A DNA stretch of 64,000 bases from contig NZ_CP183307.1 in assembly GCF_048541585.1 (NCBI RefSeq), forward strand, positions 16,405 through 80,404, written 5' to 3'. The position numbers and the translations under genes are program-made. The notes under the pieces were generated by a model. That model had not been told where the DNA came from. It worked only from the letters and a program-made list of their open reading frames with translations, and did no database searches. Origin of the DNA: Legionella_C sp048541585. GTDB taxonomy: Bacteria > Pseudomonadota > Gammaproteobacteria > Legionellales > Legionellaceae. This document shows, piece after piece, positions 28,052 to 36,445 of the stretch. How positions within the stretch are numbered: position 1 is the first letter of the stretch; every line of letters begins with the position of its first letter.

Positions 28052-28081
28052 TAAGTCTGATTAGCAGAGTAATCAGACTTA
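28052..28081. terminator. Perfect 12-bp inverted repeat after the GNAT gene
   Basis: TAAGTCTGATTA (28052-28063) and TAATCAGACTTA (28070-28081) pair perfectly around a six-base loop (GCAGAG), 45 bases after the acetyltransferase stop. It is a likely transcription end for the cassette, possibly bidirectional. There is no long T-run, so its strength is uncertain. Confidence 0.55.
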
Positions 28082-28227
28082 GTAAAGATTTTGGAGAATC
28101 TTAGTCGAAGTGCAACAAATCCCTTCTGTAAGCCGCTATTTTACTTCATCAAATAATGCTTACTGTTAATAAGTCTGGCATATTATCACAGACTCAGCTA
28201 TCTAATTACTAATTTGCATGATTTAGA

Positions 28228-28760
28228 TTCTACTGAAATAATTCAGCGGGTGTTTGATAATCTAAATATTTTAATGGTCTATTGTTAATCTAATATGTGA
28301 GTTGATTAATTTCATGTGACTTTATAACGTCAATATTGGTTTGCCTTGGCAGCTCAACTCGTAAAATACCATTACCATTTTCAATACAACCTTTTTCATG
28401 AGGTGCGGCTGGATGACAAAAATAAATGCTTACGTCTAAGCAGTCTTTAATCCATCGATAGTTTTGAAATTCAGAGCCTTGATCAAAGGTGATTGTTTTA
28501 ATAGCAGACTTAATTGATTTGACAGTTGAGATAAGCGCTAATGCGGTAGCTCTTGCTGTTTTATTCTCATTTTTGATGGCAATTAAATAGCGTGTCTTTC
28601 TTTCCCTTAACGTCAGTAAGTTACTTTTAATACCTCGCTTAAACATCATAAGGTCACCTTCCCAGTGACCAAATTCAAGACGTTCATTAATAACTTGAGG
28701 TCGATTAGTAATAAGCAATTCACTAGGAAATCTTGACTAACGTGCATGACGATGAATAAT
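28228..28760 (-). pseudogene. IS30-family transposase relic, C-terminal two thirds
   Basis: On the minus strand: ITNRPQVINERLEFGHWEGD, RKTRYLIAIKNENKTA, ITFDQGSEFQNYRWI, VSIYFCHPAAPHEKGCIENGNGILR. This is the DDE domain of IS30 transposases (FGHWEGD, DNG/DQGSEF, YFC.P...EKG..EN.N). An in-frame TAG follows INQLTY near 28290, after which the reading continues as INNRPLKYLDYQTPAEL to about 28228. The N-terminal helix-turn-helix half is missing. It is a truncated and inactivated element. Confidence 0.82.
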
Positions 28761-28772
28761 TTATTGTTTTAA

Positions 28773-29717
28773 CTATATTTTAAATAAGTTTTGGGCATTA
28801 TCACTTAAAATTTTTCTAGCAAGATTTTTTGAAAGCTTTGCTTCCCTTATGTATTGTACCGCTTTAATATATTTATCTTCATTCGCATAAGGATAATCTG
28901 TTCCTAAGAGTAAATGATCGGCTGGATAAACACTTGCGGCATTTTGCAAGGCTGGAATATGCCCATGAGCTACTGTATCGAACCAAAATTTTTTTATAAA
29001 ATCACTGGGCTTTCCTTTTATTTCGCCTTCGCCCCAATCTGTATATAAATTATCAATACGTTGTGTGATCATAGGCAAATAACCCCCAAGATGGGTGCTA
29101 ATAAATCGAATATCTGGAAAACGTGTGGTGATACCAGATAATATTAAATGCAGTACACAGTAAGTGTCCTCAAAGGGAGCCCCAATCATCCAGGTTAACC
29201 CATAAACTTTAGTTTGTTCTCCGGTACAACAACCAGCAGGATGTAGGAAAACAATGGCTTTCCTACGATTTAATTCTGAAAATATTGCTTCAAAACGTTT
29301 TTCATAGACAATAGATTTTGCCAATACGGTAGTCGTCATAGTAACACCCAGCATGCCTAGTTCGTCAAAACAACGATTAATTTCTTCTAATGATTCGTGA
29401 ATATGAGGTAGCGGAAAAATTCCAAAAGCTTGAAAACGTTGTGGGTATTTCGTAATAAGTTGCGCGTAAAGATCATTAGCCATCCTAGCACTGCTTATTG
29501 CATGCTTTTTATTTATAAAATAAGGGACTTGCGGCACTATAGAAAGAATCTGAACATCTACACCCGCGCTATCCATCAGAGCAACACGTGCTTCTAATTC
29601 TTTAGGTTTTACTCCGGCTTTCATAAAACGAGCTACATCAACCAGGCTTGCACCTTTATGCTCAATATCGTCAAGATATTCTTTTGGAAAACAATGGGCA
29701 TGGACGTCAATAACCAT
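28773..29717 (-). CDS. Amidohydrolase-2 family metal-dependent hydrolase/decarboxylase
   Basis: 314 residues. MVIDVHAHCFP has the H-x-H metal ligands at residues 6 and 8. IVFLHPAGCC gives the third histidine, FISTHLGGYLP the next, and LLLGTDYPYANED the aspartate near the C-terminus, the full amidohydrolase-2 (ACMSD/uracil-decarboxylase-like) set. Such TIM-barrel enzymes decarboxylate or hydrolyse aromatic or heterocyclic acids; the substrate is unknown. It lies on the opposite strand between an IS30 relic and an SDR relic, so its original operon is lost. It is intact. Confidence 0.88.
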   Translation of the reverse strand: MVIDVHAHCFPKEYLDDIEHKGASLVDVARFMKAGVKPKELEARVALMDSAGVDVQILSIVPQVPYFINKKHAISSARMANDLYAQLITKYPQRFQAFGIFPLPHIHESLEEINRCFDELGMLGVTMTTTVLAKSIVYEKRFEAIFSELNRRKAIVFLHPAGCCTGEQTKVYGLTWMIGAPFEDTYCVLHLILSGITTRFPDIRFISTHLGGYLPMITQRIDNLYTDWGEGEIKGKPSDFIKKFWFDTVAHGHIPALQNAASVYPADHLLLGTDYPYANEDKYIKAVQYIREAKLSKNLARKILSDNAQNLFKI

Positions 29718-29811
29718 AGTAATGGCCTCTAATGAACTTACTATTCTTATTTAGTATAGTAGTCAATTGCAAAAATTTATTAACCAATCTATGGTAGAGA
29801 GCTCGTCTTTC

Positions 29812-29828
29812 AGAAGGCTAAGCCTTCT
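29812..29828. promoter_or_regulatory. 17-bp palindrome in the divergent intergenic region
   Basis: AGAAGGCT-A-AGCCTTCT is a perfect 8-bp inverted repeat around one base. It sits about 95 bases upstream of the amidohydrolase start (minus strand) and 130 bases upstream of the SDR start (plus strand). This shape and place suit an operator for a dimeric regulator of one or both genes, but no regulator gene is adjacent. Function is inferred. Confidence 0.35.
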
Positions 29829-29958
29829 AAGCATCTTAACTAACTGTAATTGAATCATGCTTTTACTCCTTCCTAGTTAAGCAGAAATATTTTTACTTAC
29901 AATCTAGTTTTTTATATAGTTTTTTATTCTTATTTAAAATTTATAGGAATTAGGCAAT

Positions 29959-30290
29959 ATGCGATGGACCGAAGCAAATATCCCTGATTTAGCTGGAAAA
30001 ACTGCGATTATTACGGGCGCAAATAGTGGTTTAGGTTATGAAACAGCAAGAGCATTGGCTGCTCGAGGTTGCGAAGTGATAAAGAGGGTTTTGAGTTAAT
30101 AATGGGTACCAACCATTTAGGGACATTTACCTTAGCAGCGCAATTGCTACCCTTATTAAAAGCGGCAAATCAGGCTCGAATTGTTACCGTAAGTAGCTAC
30201 TCACATAAATATGCTAAATTAACGCTTGCTGATTTAACGGCTTCCGATACAGCTGAGCAGTTAAAAACCTATGCTAAATCAAAATTAGCA
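29959..30290 (+). pseudogene. Short-chain dehydrogenase/reductase, internally deleted and truncated
   Basis: From ATG 29959: MRWTEANIPDLAGKTAIITG, then ANSGLGYETARALAARGCEV, with the TGxxSGxG-type nucleotide motif. The frame ends at 30099. In the next frame the same family resumes from about 30081 as KEGFELIMGTNHLGTFTLAAQLLPLL, IVTVSSYSHKYAKL and TYAKSKLA (the Y-x-x-x-K catalytic pair). About 60 residues between the two blocks (including the NNAG motif) are missing. The remaining frame runs directly into Tn3 transposase sequence at about 30290, so the enzyme is destroyed. RBS AGGAAT lies upstream. Confidence 0.8.
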
Positions 30291-31253
30291 AAAAAATGGG
30301 GTGGTGGAGATATCGCTTCTGCTGACGGGATGCGTTTTGTTGTACCTGTTCGCTCTTTGCACTCCGCCCCAAACCCAAAGTACTTTAATCAAAGGCGTGG
30401 CGTAACCTGGTATAATTTACTTTCAAATCAGAGAACAGGCTTAAATGATGTTACGGTACCTGGAACATTGCGAGACAGTTTGATTCTCTTGGAAGTCGTA
30501 CTAGAACAACAAACAGAGTTAAAACCTACTCGTATCATGACAGATACAGGTGCTTATAGTGATATTGTATTTGGCTTGTTTCGTCTCCTAGGATATCGTT
30601 TTAGTCCGCGATTAGCTGATTTAGGAGATGCTCGTTTTTGGCGGGTGGATCTACTAGCCAATTATGGCAAACTCAACACCCTTGCTAAACATCGTGCAAA
30701 TCTTGAGCGTATTATTCCTCATTGGGATGACGTGTTACATTTGGTTGGATCTTTAAAACTTGGCCGAGTACAGGCTATAGGAATTATGAGAACGCTTCAG
30801 GTGGGAGATAAACCAACAAGATTAGCACAGGCGATTGCTGAAATTGGGCGTATCGATAAGACCATTCATATGCTTAACTATATTCATGATGAATCATGTC
30901 GGCGTAGCACGTTATTACAACTGAATTTGACAGAAGGAAGGCATAGCTTGGCACGTTCTGTTTTTCATGGAAAAAGAGGAGAACTTCACCAGCGCTATCG
31001 CGAAGGGCAAGAAGATCAATTAGGAGTACTAGGTCTTGTGCTTAATGTTTTGGTTCATTGGAACACTATTTATATGGATGCAGCGCTAGATCAGTTAAAG
31101 AACGATAATTTTCCTGTTAATGAAGAAGATGAAGTAAGACTATCACCTTTTGCAAAAGCACATTTTAATATGCTTGGTCGATATTCATTCTCGATGCCTG
31201 ATGAGGTAAAAGATGGAAAATTAAGGTCACTAAGAGATCCTAATAATACTTAA
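30291..31253 (+). pseudogene. Tn3-family transposase, C-terminal third, fused to the SDR remnant
   Basis: From about WGGGDIASADGMRFVVPVRS to the stop at 31253 (RLSPFAKAHFNMLGRYSFS...LRSLRDP) this is the C-terminal catalytic part of Tn3/Tn21-family TnpA: GTLRDSLILLEVVLEQQ, TDTGAYSDIVFGLFRLLGY, LGRVQAIGIMRTLQVGD, FHGKRGELHQRYREGQEDQ. About two thirds of a normal ~990-residue TnpA is missing. The open reading frame is continuous with the SDR remnant (30069-31253, 394 codons), forming a chimera by deletion or insertion rather than a designed fusion. No resolvase, res site or confirmed 38-bp terminal repeat was found. Confidence 0.88.
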
Positions 31254-31347
31254 GTCGGTTGGCCGTTCCATTACTCCCCAAGCCCCACATAGAAATGTTA
31301 TATTAATTCAAATATTATCTAATTTTTAATTAAGCGATAATACTTAA

Positions 31348-31803
31348 ATGTTTTTTTCAAAAGTGAAAATTATAACACAATTAGAATTTGAAATTGGTAC
31401 TTGCAGTCGAATGGGAAGTGGCACGCCTCATTCTATTGAACATAAAAATTATGATTCTTTAAAAAAAGAGATAATAAGTGTTCACAATAAATTTTGTAGC
31501 CTTATTAACCAATGTTACAACGAAACAAAAGAAGATTATATTAAAATGGGCGAAGATGCCTATGAATATAATGGTGTAAGAGTTCTATATACAATAAAAG
31601 GAATCTTAAACGAAATTAGTTTAGATGAAAAAATAGAAAGCATCGAAGGCTTTTTTAATTTTGCTGAAAAATATTTTCAAATACTTAGAGACAAAGATGT
31701 TGATATGTTATTAGAGTGTGGGAAATATAACGATGAAAAATTTCTATTGTTTTGTCCAAACGATGAAGCAAGAGTAGAATTAAATTACTGTTCAATAATT
31801 TAA
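31348..31803 (+). CDS. Hypothetical protein
   Basis: 151 residues, no family recognised. The composition is normal for a soluble, acidic, mostly helical protein (NYDSLKKEIISVHNKF, DEKIESIEGFFNFAEKY), with an N-terminal strand-rich part. There is no signal peptide or membrane segment. The upstream region is AT-rich, with a possible weak ribosome site. It sits between a Tn3 remnant and a cold-shock gene. It could be an orphan immunity-type protein, but nothing in the sequence proves it. Confidence 0.55.
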   Translation: MFFSKVKIITQLEFEIGTCSRMGSGTPHSIEHKNYDSLKKEIISVHNKFCSLINQCYNETKEDYIKMGEDAYEYNGVRVLYTIKGILNEISLDEKIESIEGFFNFAEKYFQILRDKDVDMLLECGKYNDEKFLLFCPNDEARVELNYCSII

Positions 31804-31892
31804 GGTCGTATTTTTATTTAAGAATTAACTTTATTTTAAAATTAAATTTTAAAGGTGTTAATATAAATATTTAACTTAAGGTATTTAATCTC

Positions 31893-32099
31893 ATGTCAGA
31901 TAAGGCTCGTGGAACAGTTAAGTGGTTTAAGGAAGATAAGGGTTTTGGATTTATTGAAAGTAATGGTAAAGATTATTTCGTCCATTTTAGCGCTATTCTA
32001 AGTAGTGGTTTTAAAACACTTTCCGAAGGTGCTGAAGTTTTATTTAGACCCGCACAAGGTCAAAAAGGGCCACAAGCTGAAGAAGTTGAAGTTATTTAA
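31893..32099 (+). CDS. CspA-family cold-shock protein
   Basis: 68 residues. ARGTVKWFKEDKGFGFIESNGKDYFVHFSAI has both RNA-binding motifs, KGFGFIE (RNP1) and DYFVHFS (RNP2). The end KGPQAEEVEVI is also typical. It binds single-stranded RNA/DNA and acts as an RNA chaperone. A damaged paralogue lies 2 kb downstream. AAGG is seen 12-15 bases upstream of ATG. It is intact and probably functional. Confidence 0.95.
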   Translation: MSDKARGTVKWFKEDKGFGFIESNGKDYFVHFSAILSSGFKTLSEGAEVLFRPAQGQKGPQAEEVEVI

Positions 32100-32250
32100 T
32101 TTAAAGGTGTTGAATTAATAATCTTTTATATCAGATTAGAAGCATTCAAGTTTCAGCATTTTATTTAAGAATTTAGTAATTATACTGCTCGCATTCTTAC
32201 TAGGTGATAAGGGCAGTAAATAATTCTGGAGCTTTAAATGGGTTATTTAA

Positions 32251-32964
32251 ATGACTATTCTCATTCGGCTATTAAATTTTACTGTCCTTTTATTGCTTTC
32301 CTATTCTAGTTTTAGTGAGCCACCTAAAACCTTTACGCAAGCTAAGAAACAGATGCGCATCCTATTCGCCTTTCAACGCGAAACGCTTTATTGTCGTTGC
32401 AAGTTTGATGCACGTCTACAAGTTGATTTAGCAAGTTGTAATATGCAATCGGCAACTCAATTTAAACGGGCGCATCGTATTGAAGCTGAACACATGATGC
32501 CGGCTGAGAACTTTGGCAATCACTTTGCCTGTTGGCGAGAACCGCTTTGTACAAAGAACAATGGCAAAACTTATAAAGGTAGAAAGTGTTGTGAAAAGAT
32601 AGATAATCAGTTTAAACAAGCTGAAGCAGAGCTCTATAATTTATGGCCGGCTGTTGGCTTGGTTAATCAAGCACGTTCTAACTACCGATATAGTATGTTA
32701 GAAAATCATACCCTCTTTTATGGCTGCCCTGTTACTATTGATAAAGCGTCTAGACGGGTAGAGCCTGCAGACTATGCAAAGGGTATTGTGGCTCGTGCCA
32801 ATTTATTCATGTCCGATAAATACCATATTAACTTAAGTCAAGCACAGCGAAATCTATTTATGGCTTGGAATAAGCAATTTCCGCTCACAGCACAAGAAAA
32901 ATGGTGGGCCGAAACAGTTGCAAAAATAGAAGGGTATACAAATCCATATATTACTCATCATTAA
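32251..32964 (+). CDS. Secreted/periplasmic endonuclease I (EndA/Dns-like)
   Basis: 237 residues with a signal peptide (RLLNFTVLLLLSYSSFS). IEAEHMMPAENFGNHFACWRE matches the endonuclease I active-site block (E-x-EH-x-x-P-x-x-x-F), and NLWPAVGLVNQARSNYRYSM matches its NL.P..G.VN..RSN..F block. Four to six cysteines (YCRCKF, KCCEKI) suggest disulfides. These enzymes cut DNA non-specifically in the periplasm or outside, for nutrition or to limit incoming DNA. Next to a conjugation locus it could act on stray DNA, but that is speculation. It is intact. Confidence 0.9.
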   Translation: MTILIRLLNFTVLLLLSYSSFSEPPKTFTQAKKQMRILFAFQRETLYCRCKFDARLQVDLASCNMQSATQFKRAHRIEAEHMMPAENFGNHFACWREPLCTKNNGKTYKGRKCCEKIDNQFKQAEAELYNLWPAVGLVNQARSNYRYSMLENHTLFYGCPVTIDKASRRVEPADYAKGIVARANLFMSDKYHINLSQAQRNLFMAWNKQFPLTAQEKWWAETVAKIEGYTNPYITHH

Positions 32965-33167
32965 TAAATTATCATTGGATAAGTTTTACTAAAAACGTTG
33001 TTATCCACTAGCTCTATGGAGAGCCCTACTTCGCGAACTAAGTGGAGTTTGAGTTATAGTATGTGGATAACAAGTCAATTTATTTTATAATGATTTAATC
33101 ACAGGTGGCTATTTATATTTTCCAGTTAAGTAATTGAAATAGTAAATGAAAAAATGATAATTAAGAT

Positions 33168-33833
33168 TTATCCTTCACCATGTTTAGCTACGATTTTGCT
33201 TGATGATAATATATAACTATCAATAATATGGCGACCTACTAATCTTAATTCAATGAGACTTCCATACCACATATCCTGCTTAAGATTAAATTTCAATAGT
33301 AATAAATCGTCTTGGTGAGCTTTTTTATAGTTAATGAAAAAATTATCTTGTTCTTGATAAATTTTATTGAGTATTAGTCCATGATTTTTTAACCAAACTA
33401 GTCCAGTAATCCCTTCTTGTGGCGACTGACTTTTTGAAATGACAGCTAAACTATTATCAGGCCAAAAAGAATGGCAGTCATTTTTATTAATATAAAAAGC
33501 AAAACGTTCATCCTCATAAGCATTATAAAGACTTGGTTCTATCGGGTTACTCTCATTAAAACTTAAAGTACTCTTATTCCAAGTTAAGATAGGCGTTTTT
33601 TTTAATTTAGTGAGTGATTGAATTAATAGATTTGACTTAAGTAAAGCAACAACCGAAATATCAAAAAAATGAGCAAGATTTTCAATTATTGAAAATCTCG
33701 GCTTTTTCGTTTTCCCCGATACAATATGATGTAAGGTAGGCTGAGGAATACCTGTATTTCTAGACAGCGCCATAATAGTGAGAGACTGGCTAGAGAGTAG
33801 GTAGTTTAAGTTAGAAACTAGTTGACTCGACAT
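33168..33833 (-). CDS. Phage-type repressor: XRE helix-turn-helix plus S24-like domain
   Basis: 221 residues. The N-terminal helix-turn-helix (LTIMALSRNTGIPQPTLHHIVSGKTKKPRFSI) is typical XRE. The C-terminal part resembles LexA/CI S24 domains: YINKNDCHSFWPDNSLAVIS fits the GDSM..P...DGD.V.. block, but the nucleophile serine position reads Cys. A lysine in LILNKIYQE could be the dyad base. Legionella mobile elements carry similar repressors (PrpA type), usually regulating conjugation genes. It is divergent from the cold-shock pseudogene, with a 210-base promoter region between them. Self-cleavage ability is uncertain. Confidence 0.78.
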   Translation of the reverse strand: MSSQLVSNLNYLLSSQSLTIMALSRNTGIPQPTLHHIVSGKTKKPRFSIIENLAHFFDISVVALLKSNLLIQSLTKLKKTPILTWNKSTLSFNESNPIEPSLYNAYEDERFAFYINKNDCHSFWPDNSLAVISKSQSPQEGITGLVWLKNHGLILNKIYQEQDNFFINYKKAHQDDLLLLKFNLKQDMWYGSLIELRLVGRHIIDSYILSSSKIVAKHGEG

Positions 33834-34043
33834 AAGAAAAATTTTATTAAAACTTTGATAATACTAACGAGATGAGTAAATAGTTAGAACATGTAAGTAT
33901 ACCGCTACTTATAATATTAAGTATAGGTTTCATTAAATAGCGTATAATAAATCAGGTAAACCACCCTGCTTTTACAGAAAGTTTATTCAAACCAACTTAT
34001 AATATTAGGCTTACTCATTCATAATAAATGATGAGATAAGAAA

Positions 34044-34240
34044 ATGGCAAACAAGATACAAGGAAAAGCAAAGTGGTTTAATGAAGAAAAAGGATTTAGA
34101 TTTATTGAACGTAGTGGCAAAGATTATTTTGTTCATTTTAGTGCGATTCAAACATTAGGTTTTAAGAGCCTAACTGAAGGTGAACAGGTTGGTTTTATTA
34201 CAAAAAAGGTTTGTAAGCTGAAAACATTGAAGTGATTTAA
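34044..34240 (+). pseudogene. Second CspA-like cold-shock gene, decayed
   Basis: From ATG 34044 the protein follows the cold-shock fold (GKAKWFNEEKGFRFIERSGKDYFVHFSAI) but RNP1 reads KGFRFIE in place of KGFGFIE, and the frame shifts in the A run at 34202-34207. One added A restores the C-terminal direction, where GCTGAAAACATT... encodes AENIEVI to 34240, although a TAA stands where CAA is expected. As read it ends at residue 63 with a nonsense tail. It has a glycine-to-arginine change, a frameshift and a nonsense change, so it is probably inactive. It is a paralogue of the intact copy 2 kb upstream. Confidence 0.72.
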
Positions 34241-34627
34241 TCTCGAACATCCTAGAATCAATCTTTCTTGTCAACAGAGCCAATCGTTGATTTAAACTCC
34301 TGCTTATCTAGCCTACCAATGTCAAACTTAGTTTACAATAGATTGGTTTAGGCGTTATTTTACATGATTAATACCACTCATTAATCAGAAAATTTTGTGC
34401 TCACTATAATTTAGCACATTAACTTTGTTAGCTTAATGAAATAATCAAGATTAAACATCAACTAAAACGTTTTATTTCTAATAAGGAGTTTGATTGCTCA
34501 CCTTCAGTAATTAAGCTAAGATTATTTTAAATAAAAGCGCCCAATAATTCTTCTAGGTTGTCTGCCTATTCGTTTTCTTTTTATGCCTAGGTTATTGTTC
34601 GCTACGCGCAAGGAATCGCTCATTATT
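34241..34627. other. Gene-free stretch upstream of the RRM gene
   Basis: AT-rich intergenic DNA. I see no gene, IS end or strong hairpin. Its length suggests a promoter with a long 5' leader for the RRM protein, which has no strong ribosome site of its own. Confidence 0.4.
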
Positions 34628-34948
34628 ATGAATCAAAGAACCCTCTACATCGCGCATTTGCCCTTTACGGCCACCGCGCAGGAGATTGAAACAGCGTTTT
34701 GTAAATATGGTAAAATCGTTGAGTTTGATTTGGTGAAAGACCGCTTCACTGGCCAATCAAAAGGAATAGCCTTTATAACTTTTTCATTGCCAGAAGAGGC
34801 TGAAAAGGCATTGGCCATGAATGGCAAGCAATGGCTGGGGCGAACCTTAAAGGTGACACAAGTGCAAAGCCGTGCTGTTTATTCAGACGCGATTAATACA
34901 GATGATTGCTTAAAAGTTACAGATAAGAGAGTAAGCCCTACTCGTTAA
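34628..34948 (+). CDS. RRM-type RNA-binding protein
   Basis: 106 residues from ATG 34628 (an in-frame ATG at 34583 would add 15 residues before the domain). One RNA-recognition motif: RTLYIAHLPFTAT (RNP2 LYIAHL) and GKIVEFDLVKDRFTGQSKGIAFITFSLPEEAEKAL (RNP1 KGIAFITF). A second half of about 25 polar residues follows. Bacterial single-RRM proteins (Rbp type) bind RNA in cold or stress responses; grouping with cold-shock genes here supports that role. The end is 2 bases from the convergent diguanylate cyclase gene. Confidence 0.9.
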   Translation: MNQRTLYIAHLPFTATAQEIETAFCKYGKIVEFDLVKDRFTGQSKGIAFITFSLPEEAEKALAMNGKQWLGRTLKVTQVQSRAVYSDAINTDDCLKVTDKRVSPTR

Positions 34949-34949
34949 G

Positions 34950-36233
34950 TCAATTTTTTTTATAATCGGCATAAAAACCATAAGCCTCTTTCTGCCCTTT
35001 CTTCACAGCATACATGGTTTTATCGGCCAATTGAACTAATTCATTTTGTGCCTCACTGTCATCCGGATAAAGCGCAACACCGATGCTGGCTTTCAATTTA
35101 AACAAGGTGTCATCATAGTCAATTGGCTCACTAATCGTTTTAATGATTTTGTTAACAATGGATTTGAGAACACACTGGTTTGAGATGTTGCCTAAAATGA
35201 TTAAAAATTCATCGCCACCGATGCGAGCCACCGTATCTTCCTCACGTAAACAACTCATTAGGCGCTCCGCAATGATTTTAAGCATTACATCGCCTGTGGT
35301 ATGGCCATACGTATCATTAAGGGCTTTAAAGCCATCTAAATCGAGGAATAAAACCGCCACTTTCGTTTTATTGCGTTTAGCATGCGCACACGCCCTACCC
35401 AGCCTATCATAAGCCAGCCGTAAGATAGGAAGTCCTGTTAATGCATCATGCGTCGCTAAATAGCGCTGCAGCGTGAGTTCGGTGATATCACGGGCAATTT
35501 TAGACGCCCCGATAATGATGCCCTCCTTATTTTTAATCGGTGAGATAGACACACATACATGCACTTGTTTACCATCTTTGCGAATGCGCACGGTTTCAAA
35601 ACGGTCAACTTTCTCACCCGAGGCTATTTTTTCTAAAATATAGGTTTCTTCATTGAAGCGGTCTGAGGGAATTAACATTAAAATGGATTTACCTATGATT
35701 TCATGCGCGCTATAGCCAAAGATATGCGTGGCCGCCGGATTCCAACTGGTGATAATACCTTGTAAATTTTTACTAATAATGGCATCATCAGAAGAATTAA
35801 TAATCGAGGTTAATAGCTGCTCGGTTTCTTCTCTTTTTTTATCGCTAGTGATATCGCGAACCATATTAAAAATACCCACAATGCTACCTTGATTATCTCT
35901 TAAGGGAAGAAAGCAACAAGACACAGGTATTTTTTGCCCATCTTTTCGCAACACGACGGTTTTAAACTGTTCTATTTTTTCACCCAAGGCCACACGATTT
36001 AAAAAAATAGTGTCTTCATCCAAGCGCTCCGGTGGAACTAAACGTGTAGCCGGTTGACCGATGATTTCACGAGGTAAATAGCCAAAAAGGCGCTCAGCAC
36101 TTGGATTCCAACTGGTAATAATGCCTGTAAGTGTTTTAGTGATGATGGCATCTTCTGAAAAGTTAAGCACTAAATGAAGCAAAGCTTGCTCCATTTCAGT
36201 TACCTTCTCTAAAGAGACTAAACGCTCTAGCAT
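34950..36233 (-). CDS. PAS-PAS-GGDEF diguanylate cyclase
   Basis: 427 residues, no signal or membrane segment. Two PAS domains in tandem (about 15-135 and 138-258), each with DAIITK/DAIISK, GIITSWNP(S/A)A, LFGY/IFGY and IIG. Each is followed by a PAC-like RKDG segment. A GGDEF domain (about 262-427) follows, with THDALTGLP, LFLDLDGFKALNDTYGH and active site ARIGGDEF near 338-342. Five residues ahead, R-E-E-D matches the RxxD inhibitory site. It should make cyclic di-GMP and respond to a signal sensed by PAS. Next to it is a wrecked second GGDEF gene on the opposite strand. Confidence 0.93.
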   Translation of the reverse strand: MLERLVSLEKVTEMEQALLHLVLNFSEDAIITKTLTGIITSWNPSAERLFGYLPREIIGQPATRLVPPERLDEDTIFLNRVALGEKIEQFKTVVLRKDGQKIPVSCCFLPLRDNQGSIVGIFNMVRDITSDKKREETEQLLTSIINSSDDAIISKNLQGIITSWNPAATHIFGYSAHEIIGKSILMLIPSDRFNEETYILEKIASGEKVDRFETVRIRKDGKQVHVCVSISPIKNKEGIIIGASKIARDITELTLQRYLATHDALTGLPILRLAYDRLGRACAHAKRNKTKVAVLFLDLDGFKALNDTYGHTTGDVMLKIIAERLMSCLREEDTVARIGGDEFLIILGNISNQCVLKSIVNKIIKTISEPIDYDDTLFKLKASIGVALYPDDSEAQNELVQLADKTMYAVKKGQKEAYGFYADYKKN

Positions 36234-36445
36234 ATCACGCCCATTTAGTTATTCTAGCTTAAGTATAGTCTGTGTAATTAGGATAGGGTTAAATCAATGA
36301 ATTACTGGTAAAGAACGCTGAGCGTCTGGATTAAAAACTGATTGGGAACTAACCGATAAAATACAATTCAAATGGAAAGACTTTTCTATAATTAAAGTTA
36401 ATAAACGCTGGAAATTGCTATAAAAAGGCATTTTTCAATTACAGG

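Noticed and set aside
31254..31347. Tn3 right terminal repeat after the transposase fragment
   Set aside because: No 38-bp repeat with the expected GGGG start could be matched by eye, and no left partner was found.
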